This document shows positions 42,995 through 51,729 of a stretch of 64,000 bases of DNA, piece by piece (positions within the stretch are counted from its first letter, which is position 1; every line of letters starts with the position of its first letter). The notes below the pieces were generated by a model. It was not told the DNA's origin. It was given only the letters and a program-made list of their open reading frames with translations, and did no database searches. The stretch lies in the NCBI RefSeq assembly GCF_003856835.1, contig NZ_CP034145.1, forward strand, positions 1,426,001 to 1,490,000, given 5' to 3'. Source of the stretch: Haloplanus aerogenes (GTDB lineage: Archaea; Halobacteriota; Halobacteria; Halobacteriales; Haloferacaceae). Position numbers and translations under genes: made by a program.

Positions 42995-43993
42995 CTACTC
43001 TTCGATATCCTCTTCGAGTTCGTCGACGATCTCGTCGGCGTCCACGTCGACGTCTTCGAGGGCTTCCTCGACGTCACCGGCACCGGCGCCGCCCATGCCG
43101 CCCATCATACCGCCCATACCGCCCATCATACTGCCCGTGCCGTCGATGGTCTCCTGGACGATGACACGGTCGAGGTCGAGGCGGTCCATGATCTGCTGGG
43201 CGATCTGCTGCTTCTGGAAGAGCCACTGCTGGTTCATCGTCATCTGCGGCGTGGCCTCGATGTACAGCGTCTCCTTCTCGACCGTCTGGGTCTCGGTCTC
43301 GTACTCGGGCTCTTCGTCCTCGTCCTCGGACTCGACCTCGACCTGCACTTCCTCTTCGACCTCGTCGGTCTGGATCCACACCTCGGGGGCGTGGTCGAGG
43401 TACATGCCAAGGAGGCCCTGCGCCCGTTCCTCGGGGTCGTCGACGACGTCGACGACCTCGTACTCGTATTCGAGGTCCTCGCCGGCGAGGGGGTGGTTGA
43501 AGTCGACGCGGGCGCGGCCGCCGATGATCGTCTCGACGTGACCCTGCTGTCCGTCGACGTTGACGTGGGCGCCGGGGTAGCGGTCGTCCTCGTCGATCTT
43601 CTCGGCGCTGACGGTGCGCACGTCGTCGGGGTCGAACTCGCCGAAGGCGTCGACGGCGTCGATGTGGACGGTGTTCTCGGCACCGACTTCCTTGCCGATC
43701 AGGTCCTCGTTGACCGCCTCGAAGACGTGGCCGGCACCGACGACGATGATTCGGGGCTCGAACTCGTGGCCCTCCTCGTCGATTTCGGCCTCCTCGGCGA
43801 CCTCCTGATAGGTCGTGTCGACGACCGTCCCGTCGTCCGCGGTGCGGACGGTGTAGTTGATGCGGACGAAGTCGTCGTCCTGCAGGCCGGATGCCTCCTC
43901 GGTCTCGGTCTCGGTCTCTGTCTCCGCCTCGGGGTCATCGGCCGCGTCGGCGTCTACCGGCTCGTCGGCCGATTCGGCCTGTTCGTCACTCAT
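42995..43993 (-). CDS. FKBP-type peptidyl-prolyl isomerase with SlyD-like insert
   Basis: This 332-residue cytoplasmic isomerase has a long acidic N-terminal tail (about 1-35, mainly Asp/Glu/Thr). The FKBP core follows with FVRINYTVRTADDGTVVDT, ending at RVDFNHPLAGEDLEYE, and an IF-type chaperone insert. The C-terminal domain holds Glu-rich stretches and the run MMGGMGGMMGGMGGAGAG, then DVEEALEDVDVDADEIVDEL. The Met-Gly run is unusual and could be a flexible or metal-contacting linker. The start is fixed by a minus-strand TATA-like ttcttaaggg about 28 bases upstream. Confidence 0.92.
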   Translation of the reverse strand: MSDEQAESADEPVDADAADDPEAETETETETEEASGLQDDDFVRINYTVRTADDGTVVDTTYQEVAEEAEIDEEGHEFEPRIIVVGAGHVFEAVNEDLIGKEVGAENTVHIDAVDAFGEFDPDDVRTVSAEKIDEDDRYPGAHVNVDGQQGHVETIIGGRARVDFNHPLAGEDLEYEYEVVDVVDDPEERAQGLLGMYLDHAPEVWIQTDEVEEEVQVEVESEDEDEEPEYETETQTVEKETLYIEATPQMTMNQQWLFQKQQIAQQIMDRLDLDRVIVQETIDGTGSMMGGMGGMMGGMGGAGAGDVEEALEDVDVDADEIVDELEEDIEE

Positions 43994-44085
43994 ACAGTCC
44001 ACAACTCCCGTGCGACCCTTAAGAATCACGTTTCCTGTCTCGCCGTGTCGCGAGGCTTTTCCCACCCGCCCGCGACGCCCCGTGT

Positions 44086-44628
44086 ATGTACGAAGTCGAG
44101 TTGAAGGTCCGAGCGGATCACGACGCCGTTCGGGACCGACTCTCGGCGCTCGACGCCGACCACGTCGGCGCCGTCACACAGGTCGACACCTACTACGACG
44201 CTCCGCACCGCGACTTCGCGGAGACGGACGAGGCGCTCCGCATCCGACGTGAGAAGAGCAACGACGAGACGACGACCCGCGTCACCTACAAGGGCCCCCT
44301 CGTCGAGCGCGAGTCGAAGACCCGCCGCGAGGTCGAGACGGGCGTCGAGGACGGTGACCACCTCGACGACATCCTCGGTTCGCTCGGCTTCACCCCCGCC
44401 GCCGTGGTCGAGAAAGAGCGGGATCGCTACACGCTCGACGGCTACACGGTCACGCTGGATACGGTCTCGGAGGTGGGCGAGTTCGTCGAAATCGAGCGCG
44501 AGACCCCCGAATCGGAGCTGGAGACGGTTCGCGAGAGAGCCATCGAGCGCCTGCGTGATCTCGGCCTCGACCCCGACGCGCAGATCCGCACGTCGTATCT
44601 CGGTCTCCTGCTGGATTCCTCAGAGTAA
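44086..44628 (+). CDS. CYTH-domain protein (CyaB class IV adenylate cyclase-like)
   Basis: This 180-residue CYTH protein has the N-terminal metal/phosphate motif ExExK (E3, E5, K7 in MYEVELKVRA), then DTYYDAPHRDF, ALRIRRE, RVTYKGPLV and the C-terminal FVEIERE. Family members bind triphosphate compounds and act as cyclases or as tri- or thiamine-triphosphatases. Which one applies here is open. The gene stands alone. Confidence 0.88.
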   Translation: MYEVELKVRADHDAVRDRLSALDADHVGAVTQVDTYYDAPHRDFAETDEALRIRREKSNDETTTRVTYKGPLVERESKTRREVETGVEDGDHLDDILGSLGFTPAAVVEKERDRYTLDGYTVTLDTVSEVGEFVEIERETPESELETVRERAIERLRDLGLDPDAQIRTSYLGLLLDSSE

Positions 44629-44687
44629 TACTTCGGTCGCGAAAGGTTTCCGCAAGTTATAGCACCCGGCAGTGTGAACCTCCGCCG

Positions 44688-45908
44688 ATGAGCGACCGGA
44701 ACATCCGTATCGAGTCCGTCGACCGGCGCGCGGTCGAGGACCAGGAGGTGGAGATCGTCGAGCGGAAAGGGATCGGACATCCCGACTCCCTCTGTGACGG
44801 GATCGCGGAGAGCGTCTCCCGCGCCCTCTCGAATCTCTATCTCGATCGCGTCGGGGAAGTGCTGCACTACAACACGGACGAGACGCAGTTGGCTGCCGGC
44901 AACGCCTCCCCCGCCTTTGGCGGCGGCGAGGTGGTCGAGCCGATCCACGTGTTGATCGTCGGGCGCGCCACCCGACAGTACGAGGCCGACGACGGTACCT
45001 CGTACACCCTCCCCGTCGACTCGGTGGCGCTCTCGGCCGCCCGCGACTACCTCGCCGAGACCGTCCCCGAACTCGACTTCGGGACGGACGTGGTGGTCGA
45101 CGTGCGCCTCGGCGAAGGGAGCGGCGACCTCCAGACCGTCTTCGGCGAGGACGGCGCCGCCGTCCCCATGGCCAACGACACGAGTTTCGGCGTCGGCCAC
45201 GCGCCCCTGACCGAGACGGAACGGATCGTCCTCGAAGCCGAGGAGTACCTCAACGGCCCGTACGCCGACGACCACCCCGAACTCGGTCCCGACGTGAAGA
45301 TCATGGGCAAACGTGAGGGCGATCGGATCGACCTCACGGTGGCCGCGGCGATGATCGACAGCTACCTCGCCGACATGGCGGCGTACCGCGACGCCGTGGC
45401 GAACGTTCGCGAAGCCGTCACCGACCTCGCGGAGTCCTACACCGACCGCGCCGTCTCCGTCGAGGTCAACACCGCCGACGACTACGACGAGGGCTCCATC
45501 TACCTCACCACTACCGGCACCAGCGCCGAACAGGGCGACGACGGCTCCGTCGGCCGCGGCAACCGCTCCAACGGCCTCATCACGCCAAACCGACCGATGA
45601 GCATGGAGGCCACGAGCGGGAAGAACCCCGTCAACCACATCGGGAAGATCTACAACCTCCTCAGCACGCGCATCGCGGAGACGGTCGTCGACGAGGTGGA
45701 CGGCATCCGCGACCTCCGGGTGCGCCTCCTCAGCCAGATCGGCCGTCCCATCGACCAGCCACACGTCGCGGACGCCTTCGTCGTCACCGACGACGGCGTC
45801 GACCTCACCGACATCGAAAGCGACATCCAGACCATCGTCGACCGCGAACTCGCCGCGGTGACCGACGTGACCCGTGACGTGATCGAGGGCGACCTGCGGA
45901 CGTTCTGA
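44688..45908 (+). CDS. mat: S-adenosylmethionine synthetase, archaeal type
   Basis: This 406-residue protein is an archaeal MAT. It contains [45 protein letters not shown] and [20 protein letters not shown]. It makes SAM from methionine and ATP; the methionine synthase pair is at 23.5-25.5 kb. A TATA element (aagttatagca, 44654) about 29 bases upstream fits a leaderless transcript. A perfect hairpin and then a long tandem repeat follow its stop. Confidence 0.95.
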   Translation: MSDRNIRIESVDRRAVEDQEVEIVERKGIGHPDSLCDGIAESVSRALSNLYLDRVGEVLHYNTDETQLAAGNASPAFGGGEVVEPIHVLIVGRATRQYEADDGTSYTLPVDSVALSAARDYLAETVPELDFGTDVVVDVRLGEGSGDLQTVFGEDGAAVPMANDTSFGVGHAPLTETERIVLEAEEYLNGPYADDHPELGPDVKIMGKREGDRIDLTVAAAMIDSYLADMAAYRDAVANVREAVTDLAESYTDRAVSVEVNTADDYDEGSIYLTTTGTSAEQGDDGSVGRGNRSNGLITPNRPMSMEATSGKNPVNHIGKIYNLLSTRIAETVVDEVDGIRDLRVRLLSQIGRPIDQPHVADAFVVTDDGVDLTDIESDIQTIVDRELAAVTDVTRDVIEGDLRTF

Positions 45909-45910
45909 CG

Positions 45911-45931
45911 CCGGTCGTAATCGACGACCGG
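45911..45931 (+). terminator. Perfect hairpin after the SAM synthetase gene
   Basis: CCGGTCGT (45911-45918) pairs exactly with ACGACCGG (45924-45931) around the loop AATCG, starting two bases after the metK-type gene's stop codon. It is a plausible transcript end, although no T-run follows. Its right arm touches the first unit of the tandem repeat. Confidence 0.45.
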
Positions 45932-46490
45932 ATCGAACCACGGTCGTTTCACTCCCTGATTCGAGCCGCCCTCCGGAACGGATCGAACCACGGTCGTTTC
46001 ACTCCCTGATTCGAGCCGCCCTCCGGAACGGATCGAACCACGGTCGTTTCACTCCCTGATTCGAGCCGCCCTCCGGAACGGATCGAACCACGGTCGTTTC
46101 ACTCCCTGATTCGAGCCGCCCTCCGGAACGGATCGAACCACGGTCGTTTCACTCCCTGATTCGAGCCGCCCTCCGGAACGGATCGAACCACGGTCGTTTC
46201 ACTCCCTGATTCGAGCCGCCCTCCGGAACGGATCGAACCACGGTCGTTTCACTCCCTGATTCGAGCCGCCCTCCGGAACGGATCGAACCACGGTCGTTTC
46301 ACTCCCTGATTCGAGCCGCCCTCCGGAACGGATCGAACCACGGTCGTTTCACTCCCTGATTCGAGCCGCCCTCCGGAACGGATCGAACCACGGTCGTTTC
46401 ACTCCCTGATTCGAGCCGCCCTCCGGAACGGATCGAACCACGGTCGTTTCACTCCCTGATTCGAGCCGCCCTCCGGAACGGATCGAACCA
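45929..46490. repeat. Perfect 50-bp tandem repeat, 11 full copies plus a partial
   Basis: A 50-bp unit beginning gatcgaaccacggtcgtttc starts at 45931 and recurs at 45981, 46031, 46081 and so on to 46431, with a ten-base partial copy at 46481-46490. All copies read identical to one another. The unit length is not a multiple of three and contains TGA, so it is not coding. It has no unique spacers, so it is not CRISPR. It fills nearly all of the 611-base gap between the SAM synthetase gene and thiI. Exact identity suggests recent expansion or ongoing homogenisation. No homology to known replication or recombination sites was recognised. Confidence 0.97.
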
Positions 46491-46519
46491 CCCTAGTACT
46501 CCGACGGCGTAGCTACCCC

Positions 46520-47722
46520 GTGACCGTGGACGACGCCGATCCGACACCCGACACCGTCCTCGTGAGCTTCGGCGAACTCGGAACAAAGAGCCGCGAGGTC
46601 CGTGGGAAGATGACGCGTCGCCTCCGCGACAACGTGGCCGCCCTCCTCGACGACCGCGGCATCGACGCCACCGTGGATCGCGAGTGGGCGCGGATCGTTA
46701 TCCACGCCGACGACCCCGACCGTGCCGCCCGCGTCGCCGCCGACGCCATGGGCGTCGTCTGGGCGCGCCCCGCCGTCCGCTGTGCCGCCAATCTCGACGC
46801 CATCGAGGAGACGCTCGCCGCCCTCGCCAGCGACGCCGACCCGGTCGACACTTACGCCGTCCGCGCGCGCCGCGCCGGTGACGCCGACGACCACCCATTC
46901 ACCAGCCGCGACATCGAACGCGAGGGCGGTCGCGCCGTCGGCGTCGCCACGGACGCCACGGTCGATCTCGACGACCCCGACCGCACGTACCACGTCGAAG
47001 TGCGCGGCGCGCGGGCGCACGTGACCGCGACCACCTACGAAGGGCCGGGTGGCCTCCCCCTCGGGACACAGGAACCGCTCGTCGCCCTCGTGAGCGGCGG
47101 CCACGACTCCCCCGTCGCGGCCCACGAGGTGATGCGCCGCGGGGCACCGGTGATTCCGGTCTACGTCGACCTCGGCGTCTACGGCGGCCCGGACCACGTG
47201 GCGCGTGCGGTGGCGACCGTCGGCCGACTCGACCGCTACGCCCCCAACTTCGACTGTCGGCTCCGGGTCGTCCCCGGCGGCGACCTCGCCGAGACGCTGA
47301 TCGAGGACGTCGAAGACACCCGGATGCTCTCGTGGCGGCGCGCGCTCCTCCGTATCGCCGAAACCGTCGCCGAACACGAGGACGCGGCGGGCATCGTCAC
47401 CGGCGAGGCGTTGGGTCAGAAGTCGAGCCAGACTGCCGCCAACCTCACTGCCACCGACGCGGCGATCGACCTGCCCGTGCATCGCCCGCTCCTCACGTGG
47501 GACAAACCCGACATCCTCGACCGGGCACGCGCCATCGGCACCTACGAGGACTCGTCGATCCCCGTCGGCTGTGAGCGACTCGATCCGCCCTTCCCCGAAA
47601 CCGGTGCGACCCGCGAGGCCGTCGAGGCGGCCGAACCCGCCGACTTCCTTGACCGGGCCGCGGCCGCCGTCGATGATCTGCGGATCGTGACTGTCGACAC
47701 CGCCGACGCCGACGCTCGGTAG
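46520..47722 (+). CDS. thiI: tRNA 4-thiouridine synthase / thiazole biosynthesis protein ThiI
   Basis: This 400-residue protein has an N-terminal ferredoxin-like and THUMP region (VLVSFGELGTKSREVRGKM, then YHVEVRGARAHVTATTYEG) and a PP-loop ATPase SGGHDSPVAA (about 192-201), with TGEALGQKSSQT. It adenylates and thiolates U8 of tRNA. The C-terminal rhodanese domain of E. coli ThiI is absent, as in other archaea. It starts with GTG; a second in-frame GTG follows two codons later. Its promoter region is taken up by the 50-bp repeat array. Confidence 0.92.
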   Translation: MTVDDADPTPDTVLVSFGELGTKSREVRGKMTRRLRDNVAALLDDRGIDATVDREWARIVIHADDPDRAARVAADAMGVVWARPAVRCAANLDAIEETLAALASDADPVDTYAVRARRAGDADDHPFTSRDIEREGGRAVGVATDATVDLDDPDRTYHVEVRGARAHVTATTYEGPGGLPLGTQEPLVALVSGGHDSPVAAHEVMRRGAPVIPVYVDLGVYGGPDHVARAVATVGRLDRYAPNFDCRLRVVPGGDLAETLIEDVEDTRMLSWRRALLRIAETVAEHEDAAGIVTGEALGQKSSQTAANLTATDAAIDLPVHRPLLTWDKPDILDRARAIGTYEDSSIPVGCERLDPPFPETGATREAVEAAEPADFLDRAAAAVDDLRIVTVDTADADAR

Positions 47723-47767
47723 CCCGCCGGCGCAACCGCTTTAGGGGAGCCTTCCGATTCACCGGCC

Positions 47768-48217
47768 GTGACGCAGGTGTGTCTGGTCGGCGCGGACGAC
47801 GTCGATCTGCGATACGAACTCCTCTCGCGCGAGACGGCGCGGGCGGCGCTCGCGACCTACGACCTCCACGAACCCTTCGCAAACACGGTCGCCGTCGACA
47901 CCGTCAGCCTCGGCGCCGCCGTCTCCCTCCTGAACGACCTGAACTGGTATCTCGTCCGTTTCGCCGACCGTGCGCTGGTCCGGGAGCCGAGCATCTCGAC
48001 GAGCGAGTGGCTCTCTCGCGATCTGGCCGAACGCGTCCGCGATGGCGACGTGCCGCCCGAGGAGACCGATATCTACCTGCAGGTGTACGGCCTCGACGGC
48101 GACGACCTCGTCGAACCGATGTACGCCACCCGCGTCGACGGCCGGATTCCGGAGTACGACCTGCGGGACGTGGACGACACGCTCGTCGTTCGGGTCACGG
48201 AAGACGAATTTCGGTAG
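47768..48217 (+). CDS. DUF5804-like conserved haloarchaeal protein
   Basis: This 149-residue soluble protein starts with GTG and reads MTQVCLVGADDVDLRYELLS, with YDLHEPFANTVAVDTVSLGAA and YDLRDVDDTLVVRVTEDEFR. It resembles a conserved haloarchaeal family of unknown function that I associate with DUF5804. It follows thiI after 45 bases and may be co-transcribed. Confidence 0.75.
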   Translation: MTQVCLVGADDVDLRYELLSRETARAALATYDLHEPFANTVAVDTVSLGAAVSLLNDLNWYLVRFADRALVREPSISTSEWLSRDLAERVRDGDVPPEETDIYLQVYGLDGDDLVEPMYATRVDGRIPEYDLRDVDDTLVVRVTEDEFR

Positions 48218-48266
48218 ATCAGCCGCGAGTGACCGCGTATTCGCGTCAGTCCGGCGCGACCGGCCG

Positions 48267-49169
48267 TCAATCGCGACTGTAGTCGAACAGCCCTGTCGAC
48301 ATGTAGCGCTCGCCGCTGTCCCAGAACACCGTCACGACCAGCGGATCGTCCGTTTCCAGCCGCTCGGCAACCCGTTTCGCACCGATGCTCGACGCGCCGC
48401 TCGACTGTCCGACCAGAATCCCCTCCTCGCGTGCGAGGCGGCGACACTCCGCTTCCGCGGCGTCGAGGGTGACGTTCTCCACGCCGTCGAGCAAGTCGGT
48501 GTCGACGTTCTCGGCGACGAATCCGGGACCCATCCCCTGAAAGTCGTCCGCGCCGGGGTTGCCCGTGAGGAACTGGTTGTCTTCGGGCTGGACGCCCACG
48601 ACTTCCATGTCGGGGAACGTCTCTTTCAACCGCCGACCCGTCCCCGAGATGGTGCCGCCGGTGCCGACGCCACAGACCAGCGCGTCGACCGTCCGGTCAC
48701 CTACCTGTTCGATGATCTCCGGCCCGGTCGTCTCGTAGTGGGACTGCGGGTTCGCGGGGTTCTCGAACTGGTACATCTGCACCATCCCCTCGGCCTCCAG
48801 TTCGTCCGCCCGCGCCCGCGCTTCCTCCATCTCGCCGTCGACGAGTTCCAGGTCGGCGCCGTACGCTTTCATGATCTGGCGGCGCTCCGGCGACTTCGAG
48901 GACGGCATCACGAGCGTCACGTCGTAGCCCTTCGCGGCGCCGACGACGGCGAGGCCGATGCCCGTGTTCCCGCTCGTGGGTTCGACGATGGCGTCGCCGG
49001 GTTCGAGTTCGCCCGCCTCCTCCGCGGCCTCGACCATCGCCTTCGCCGGGCGATCCTTCGCGGAGCCACCGGGATTTTTCGACTCGATTTTCGCCGCGAC
49101 CGTCGTCCCCGGTGGGGACTCGATCTGTACCAGCGGCGAGCCGATGGCGTCGAGAATACTGTCGTGCAT
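48267..49169 (-). CDS. cysK: Cysteine synthase A (PLP-dependent)
   Basis: This 300-residue fold-II PLP enzyme has the cofactor Lys at K38 (PGGSAKDRPA), the substrate loop TSGNTGIGLA, MPSSKSPERRQ, and the phosphate-binding GVGTGGTISGTGR. It makes cysteine from O-acetylserine and sulfide. It is monocistronic, and the next gene on the same strand (ligA) ends 48 bases upstream. Confidence 0.93.
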   Translation of the reverse strand: MHDSILDAIGSPLVQIESPPGTTVAAKIESKNPGGSAKDRPAKAMVEAAEEAGELEPGDAIVEPTSGNTGIGLAVVGAAKGYDVTLVMPSSKSPERRQIMKAYGADLELVDGEMEEARARADELEAEGMVQMYQFENPANPQSHYETTGPEIIEQVGDRTVDALVCGVGTGGTISGTGRRLKETFPDMEVVGVQPEDNQFLTGNPGADDFQGMGPGFVAENVDTDLLDGVENVTLDAAEAECRRLAREEGILVGQSSGASSIGAKRVAERLETDDPLVVTVFWDSGERYMSTGLFDYSRD

Positions 49170-49217
49170 GGGCGCCCGATTCGCGGCCGGCGCGTAAATC
49201 GGTGATGGAACGGGCGG

Positions 49218-51254
49218 CTACACCCGCGACAGAATCCGCTCCTCGAACGCCGTCGGATCGAGCGTCTTCACCCCTTCTGCCTCCGCTTGCTCTCGCTTCC
49301 GCGTCCCCGGATTCTCACCGACCACGAGGTAGTCCGTTTCGCCGCTGACCGAGGAGGTGACGTTCGCGCCGTGGGTCTCCAGCAACTCCGTCAGCTCCGA
49401 CCGGGTGTAGCCCGGCACGCTCCCGGTGAACACCACCGTCAGCCCGTCCAGTTCGTCGCCGCGCTCCTGCCGTTCGGGTTCGACACCCGCGTCGAGGAGG
49501 CGCTCCACCATCTCGACGTTCGCCTCGGAGTCGAAGTAGTCGACGACGGCCTCCGCTACCTCCGGCCCCACGTCGTCGACGGCGCGGAGGTCCTCGACGG
49601 TCGCGTCCAGCAACTCGTCGAGCGAGAACGCGGCGGCGAGCGCTCGCGCCCGTTCCGTCCCGACGTGCCGGATGCCGAGCGCGTAGATAAACGTGCCCAG
49701 AGCCACGTGCTTGCTCGCCTCCAGTTCGGCGAGCAGGTTGTCGGCCGATCTCTCGCCCCACCCGTCCAGCGCCACGAGGCTGTCACGATCGAGGTCGTAG
49801 AGGTCGGCGAGCGACTCGATCAGCCCCGCCTCGACTAGCTGGTCGGCCGCCTCCGCACCCAGACCCTCGATGTCCATCGCGTCGCGCGAGCAGAAATGCT
49901 GGAGGGAGCGGCGCAGTTGGGCGGGACACGACGCGTTCGTGCAGTAGTGGTGTTCGCCCTCTTGGGCGACGTTGCCGTCACAGACGGGGCAGGCGTCCGG
50001 CATCTCGAAGTAGCCGTTGCCACCCTCCGTCACCTCGACCACCTCGGGGATCACGTCGCCCGCGCGTTCGAGGCGGACGCTCGCACCCTCCCGTACCCCC
50101 AGCCTCTCGATCTGCGAGGCGTTGTGGAGGGTGGCACGACTGATCGTCACGCCCTGTACGTCCACGGGGTCGAGGAGGGCGACCGGCGTCAGCTTCCCCG
50201 TCCGTCCAACCTGTACGATGATGCGCTCGACGGTCGTCTCGCCGGTCCGCGCAGGGAACTTGTAGGCGAAGGCCCAGCGAGGGTGGCGCGCGGTCGACCC
50301 CAGTTCCTCGCGAGCGTCGAAGTCGACCACCTTGGCGACGATGCCGTCGATTTCGTACTCCAGGTCGTCGCGCTCGTCCATGAGCCGGTTGCGGTAGTCG
50401 ATCACGGCGTCCACGTCGTCGACGACGGTCGTCTCGTCGTTGACGCGGAAGCCGAGGTCGCGGAGCAGGTCGAACGCTTCCGTCTGGGCGTCGAGGTCGG
50501 CCGAGGTGTCGATCACGTCGTAGAAGAACACGTCGAGCGGGCGATCCGCGACCGTCTCGGGGTCGAGGAGGCGGACCGTCCCCGCCGCGGCGTTGCGCGG
50601 GTTGGCGAAGGGGTCGTCGCCGCGTTCGATCCGGCGCTCGTTCAGTTCCTGAAAGCCCGAACGGGGCATGTACACCTCGCCGCGGACGGCGAGGAAGTCG
50701 GGAGCGTCGTCGGGGAGGTGGAGGGGGACGCTGCGGATGGTGCGGACGTTCGCAGATACGTCCTCGCCCCGTTGGCCGTCGCCACGGGTGACGGCGCGGT
50801 CGAAGGCGCCGTCCTCGTACACCACCTCGACGGAGAAGCCGTCGAACTTCGGCTCCGCGGAGTAGTTCACCTCGCCCACGCGGTCACAGATCCGCCGGTC
50901 GAACTCGCGGATTTCGTCCACCTCGCCCGACGACTGCAGGCTCAGGAGGGGCACGACGTGTTCGACCGTCTCCAACTCGTCCAGCGGTTCGCCGCCGACA
51001 CGCTGGGTCGGCGAGTTTTCGTCGTGTAAGTCGAACGCGTCCTCTAACGCCTGCAGGCGCTCGAACAGTTCGTCGTAGGCACGGTCGGCGATCACGGGGT
51101 CGTTCTCGACGTAGTAGCGGTAGTCGTGGTACTCGATGGCTGCGCGCAGGTCGGCAACCTGCTCGCGGGCCTCGTCCTCGTTCAGTTCGTCGACCGGCGC
51201 GAACGACGTGTCCGGGTCGCGCACGTACGGGTTGTCCGCTGGTTCCTCGACCAT
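49218..51254 (-). CDS. ligA: NAD-dependent DNA ligase LigA
   Basis: This 678-residue bacterial-type ligase has domain Ia (YHDYRYYVENDPVIADRAYD), the nucleotidyl-transfer Lys K136 in AEPKFDGFS, the OB fold and a four-Cys zinc finger (CPVCDGN, then CTNASCPAQ). HhH repeats and a C-terminal BRCT domain (GLTVVFTGSVPGYTRSEL) follow. Haloarchaea are known to hold this bacterial enzyme, acquired by transfer, beside an ATP-dependent ligase. The start MVEEPADNPYVRDPDT is chosen from family N-termini; in-frame ATGs at 51350 and 51365 would add a poorly conserved tail. Confidence 0.93.
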   Translation of the reverse strand: MVEEPADNPYVRDPDTSFAPVDELNEDEAREQVADLRAAIEYHDYRYYVENDPVIADRAYDELFERLQALEDAFDLHDENSPTQRVGGEPLDELETVEHVVPLLSLQSSGEVDEIREFDRRICDRVGEVNYSAEPKFDGFSVEVVYEDGAFDRAVTRGDGQRGEDVSANVRTIRSVPLHLPDDAPDFLAVRGEVYMPRSGFQELNERRIERGDDPFANPRNAAAGTVRLLDPETVADRPLDVFFYDVIDTSADLDAQTEAFDLLRDLGFRVNDETTVVDDVDAVIDYRNRLMDERDDLEYEIDGIVAKVVDFDAREELGSTARHPRWAFAYKFPARTGETTVERIIVQVGRTGKLTPVALLDPVDVQGVTISRATLHNASQIERLGVREGASVRLERAGDVIPEVVEVTEGGNGYFEMPDACPVCDGNVAQEGEHHYCTNASCPAQLRRSLQHFCSRDAMDIEGLGAEAADQLVEAGLIESLADLYDLDRDSLVALDGWGERSADNLLAELEASKHVALGTFIYALGIRHVGTERARALAAAFSLDELLDATVEDLRAVDDVGPEVAEAVVDYFDSEANVEMVERLLDAGVEPERQERGDELDGLTVVFTGSVPGYTRSELTELLETHGANVTSSVSGETDYLVVGENPGTRKREQAEAEGVKTLDPTAFEERILSRV

Positions 51255-51348
51255 CTCGCTGTCGGGTGAGGGGTCGCCGGGTAGGAATAGGTAGCGACTC
51301 GACTGCCGGAGCGCGAGGGTTAAATCCGCGGGCGTGGTACGACGCTCC

Positions 51349-51729
51349 ATGTCTCTGGAAACCATGGAACCGGCTGGCGAGTGGAGCGGTGACGAGCAGG
51401 TACGCGAACGCCTGGGGCGGGAGGACCTGACCTACCTCGTCTGGGGTGCGGACTGGTGTGGCGACTGTCAGGGGCAGTTGCCAGCCTTCGCCGCCGCCCT
51501 CGACGCCGCGGGCGTCCCCGCCGACCGGATCGAACAGTTCCCCGTCGACGACGACAAGCAGGGCGAGGGCGTCGACGAGTACGGTATCGAGTACATCCCG
51601 ACCGTCGTCGTGGAACGTCAGGGGGAGGAGATTGCCCGATTCGTCGAAGAAGAACCCGTTTCTATCGCCGAGTATCTCGCGGAGCAGATTGCGGCGGCGG
51701 ACGAGGCGCCGGCGAACGCCGACGACTAG
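51349..51729 (+). CDS. Thioredoxin-fold protein with WCGDC active site
   Basis: This 126-residue thioredoxin has the redox motif WGADWCGDC (C37, C40), a non-canonical CGDC in place of CGPC, and the cis-Pro region YIPTVVVERQG. CGDC lowers or shifts the redox potential in related proteins. A TATA element (gggttaaatccg, 51318) gives a leaderless start at 51349. It ends in a four-base overlap with the convergent DUF255-type gene, itself a thioredoxin-fold protein. Confidence 0.88.
   Translation: MSLETMEPAGEWSGDEQVRERLGREDLTYLVWGADWCGDCQGQLPAFAAALDAAGVPADRIEQFPVDDDKQGEGVDEYGIEYIPTVVVERQGEEIARFVEEEPVSIAEYLAEQIAAADEAPANADD

Noticed and set aside
42950-44104. 384-codon plus-strand frame opposite the FKBP gene
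   Set aside because: It is an antisense of the acidic FKBP codons. The Val/Leu/Asp-rich sequence has no domain.
45929-46490. CRISPR array
   Set aside because: All 50 bases of every unit are the same and there are no unique spacers. It is a tandem repeat. No cas genes are nearby.
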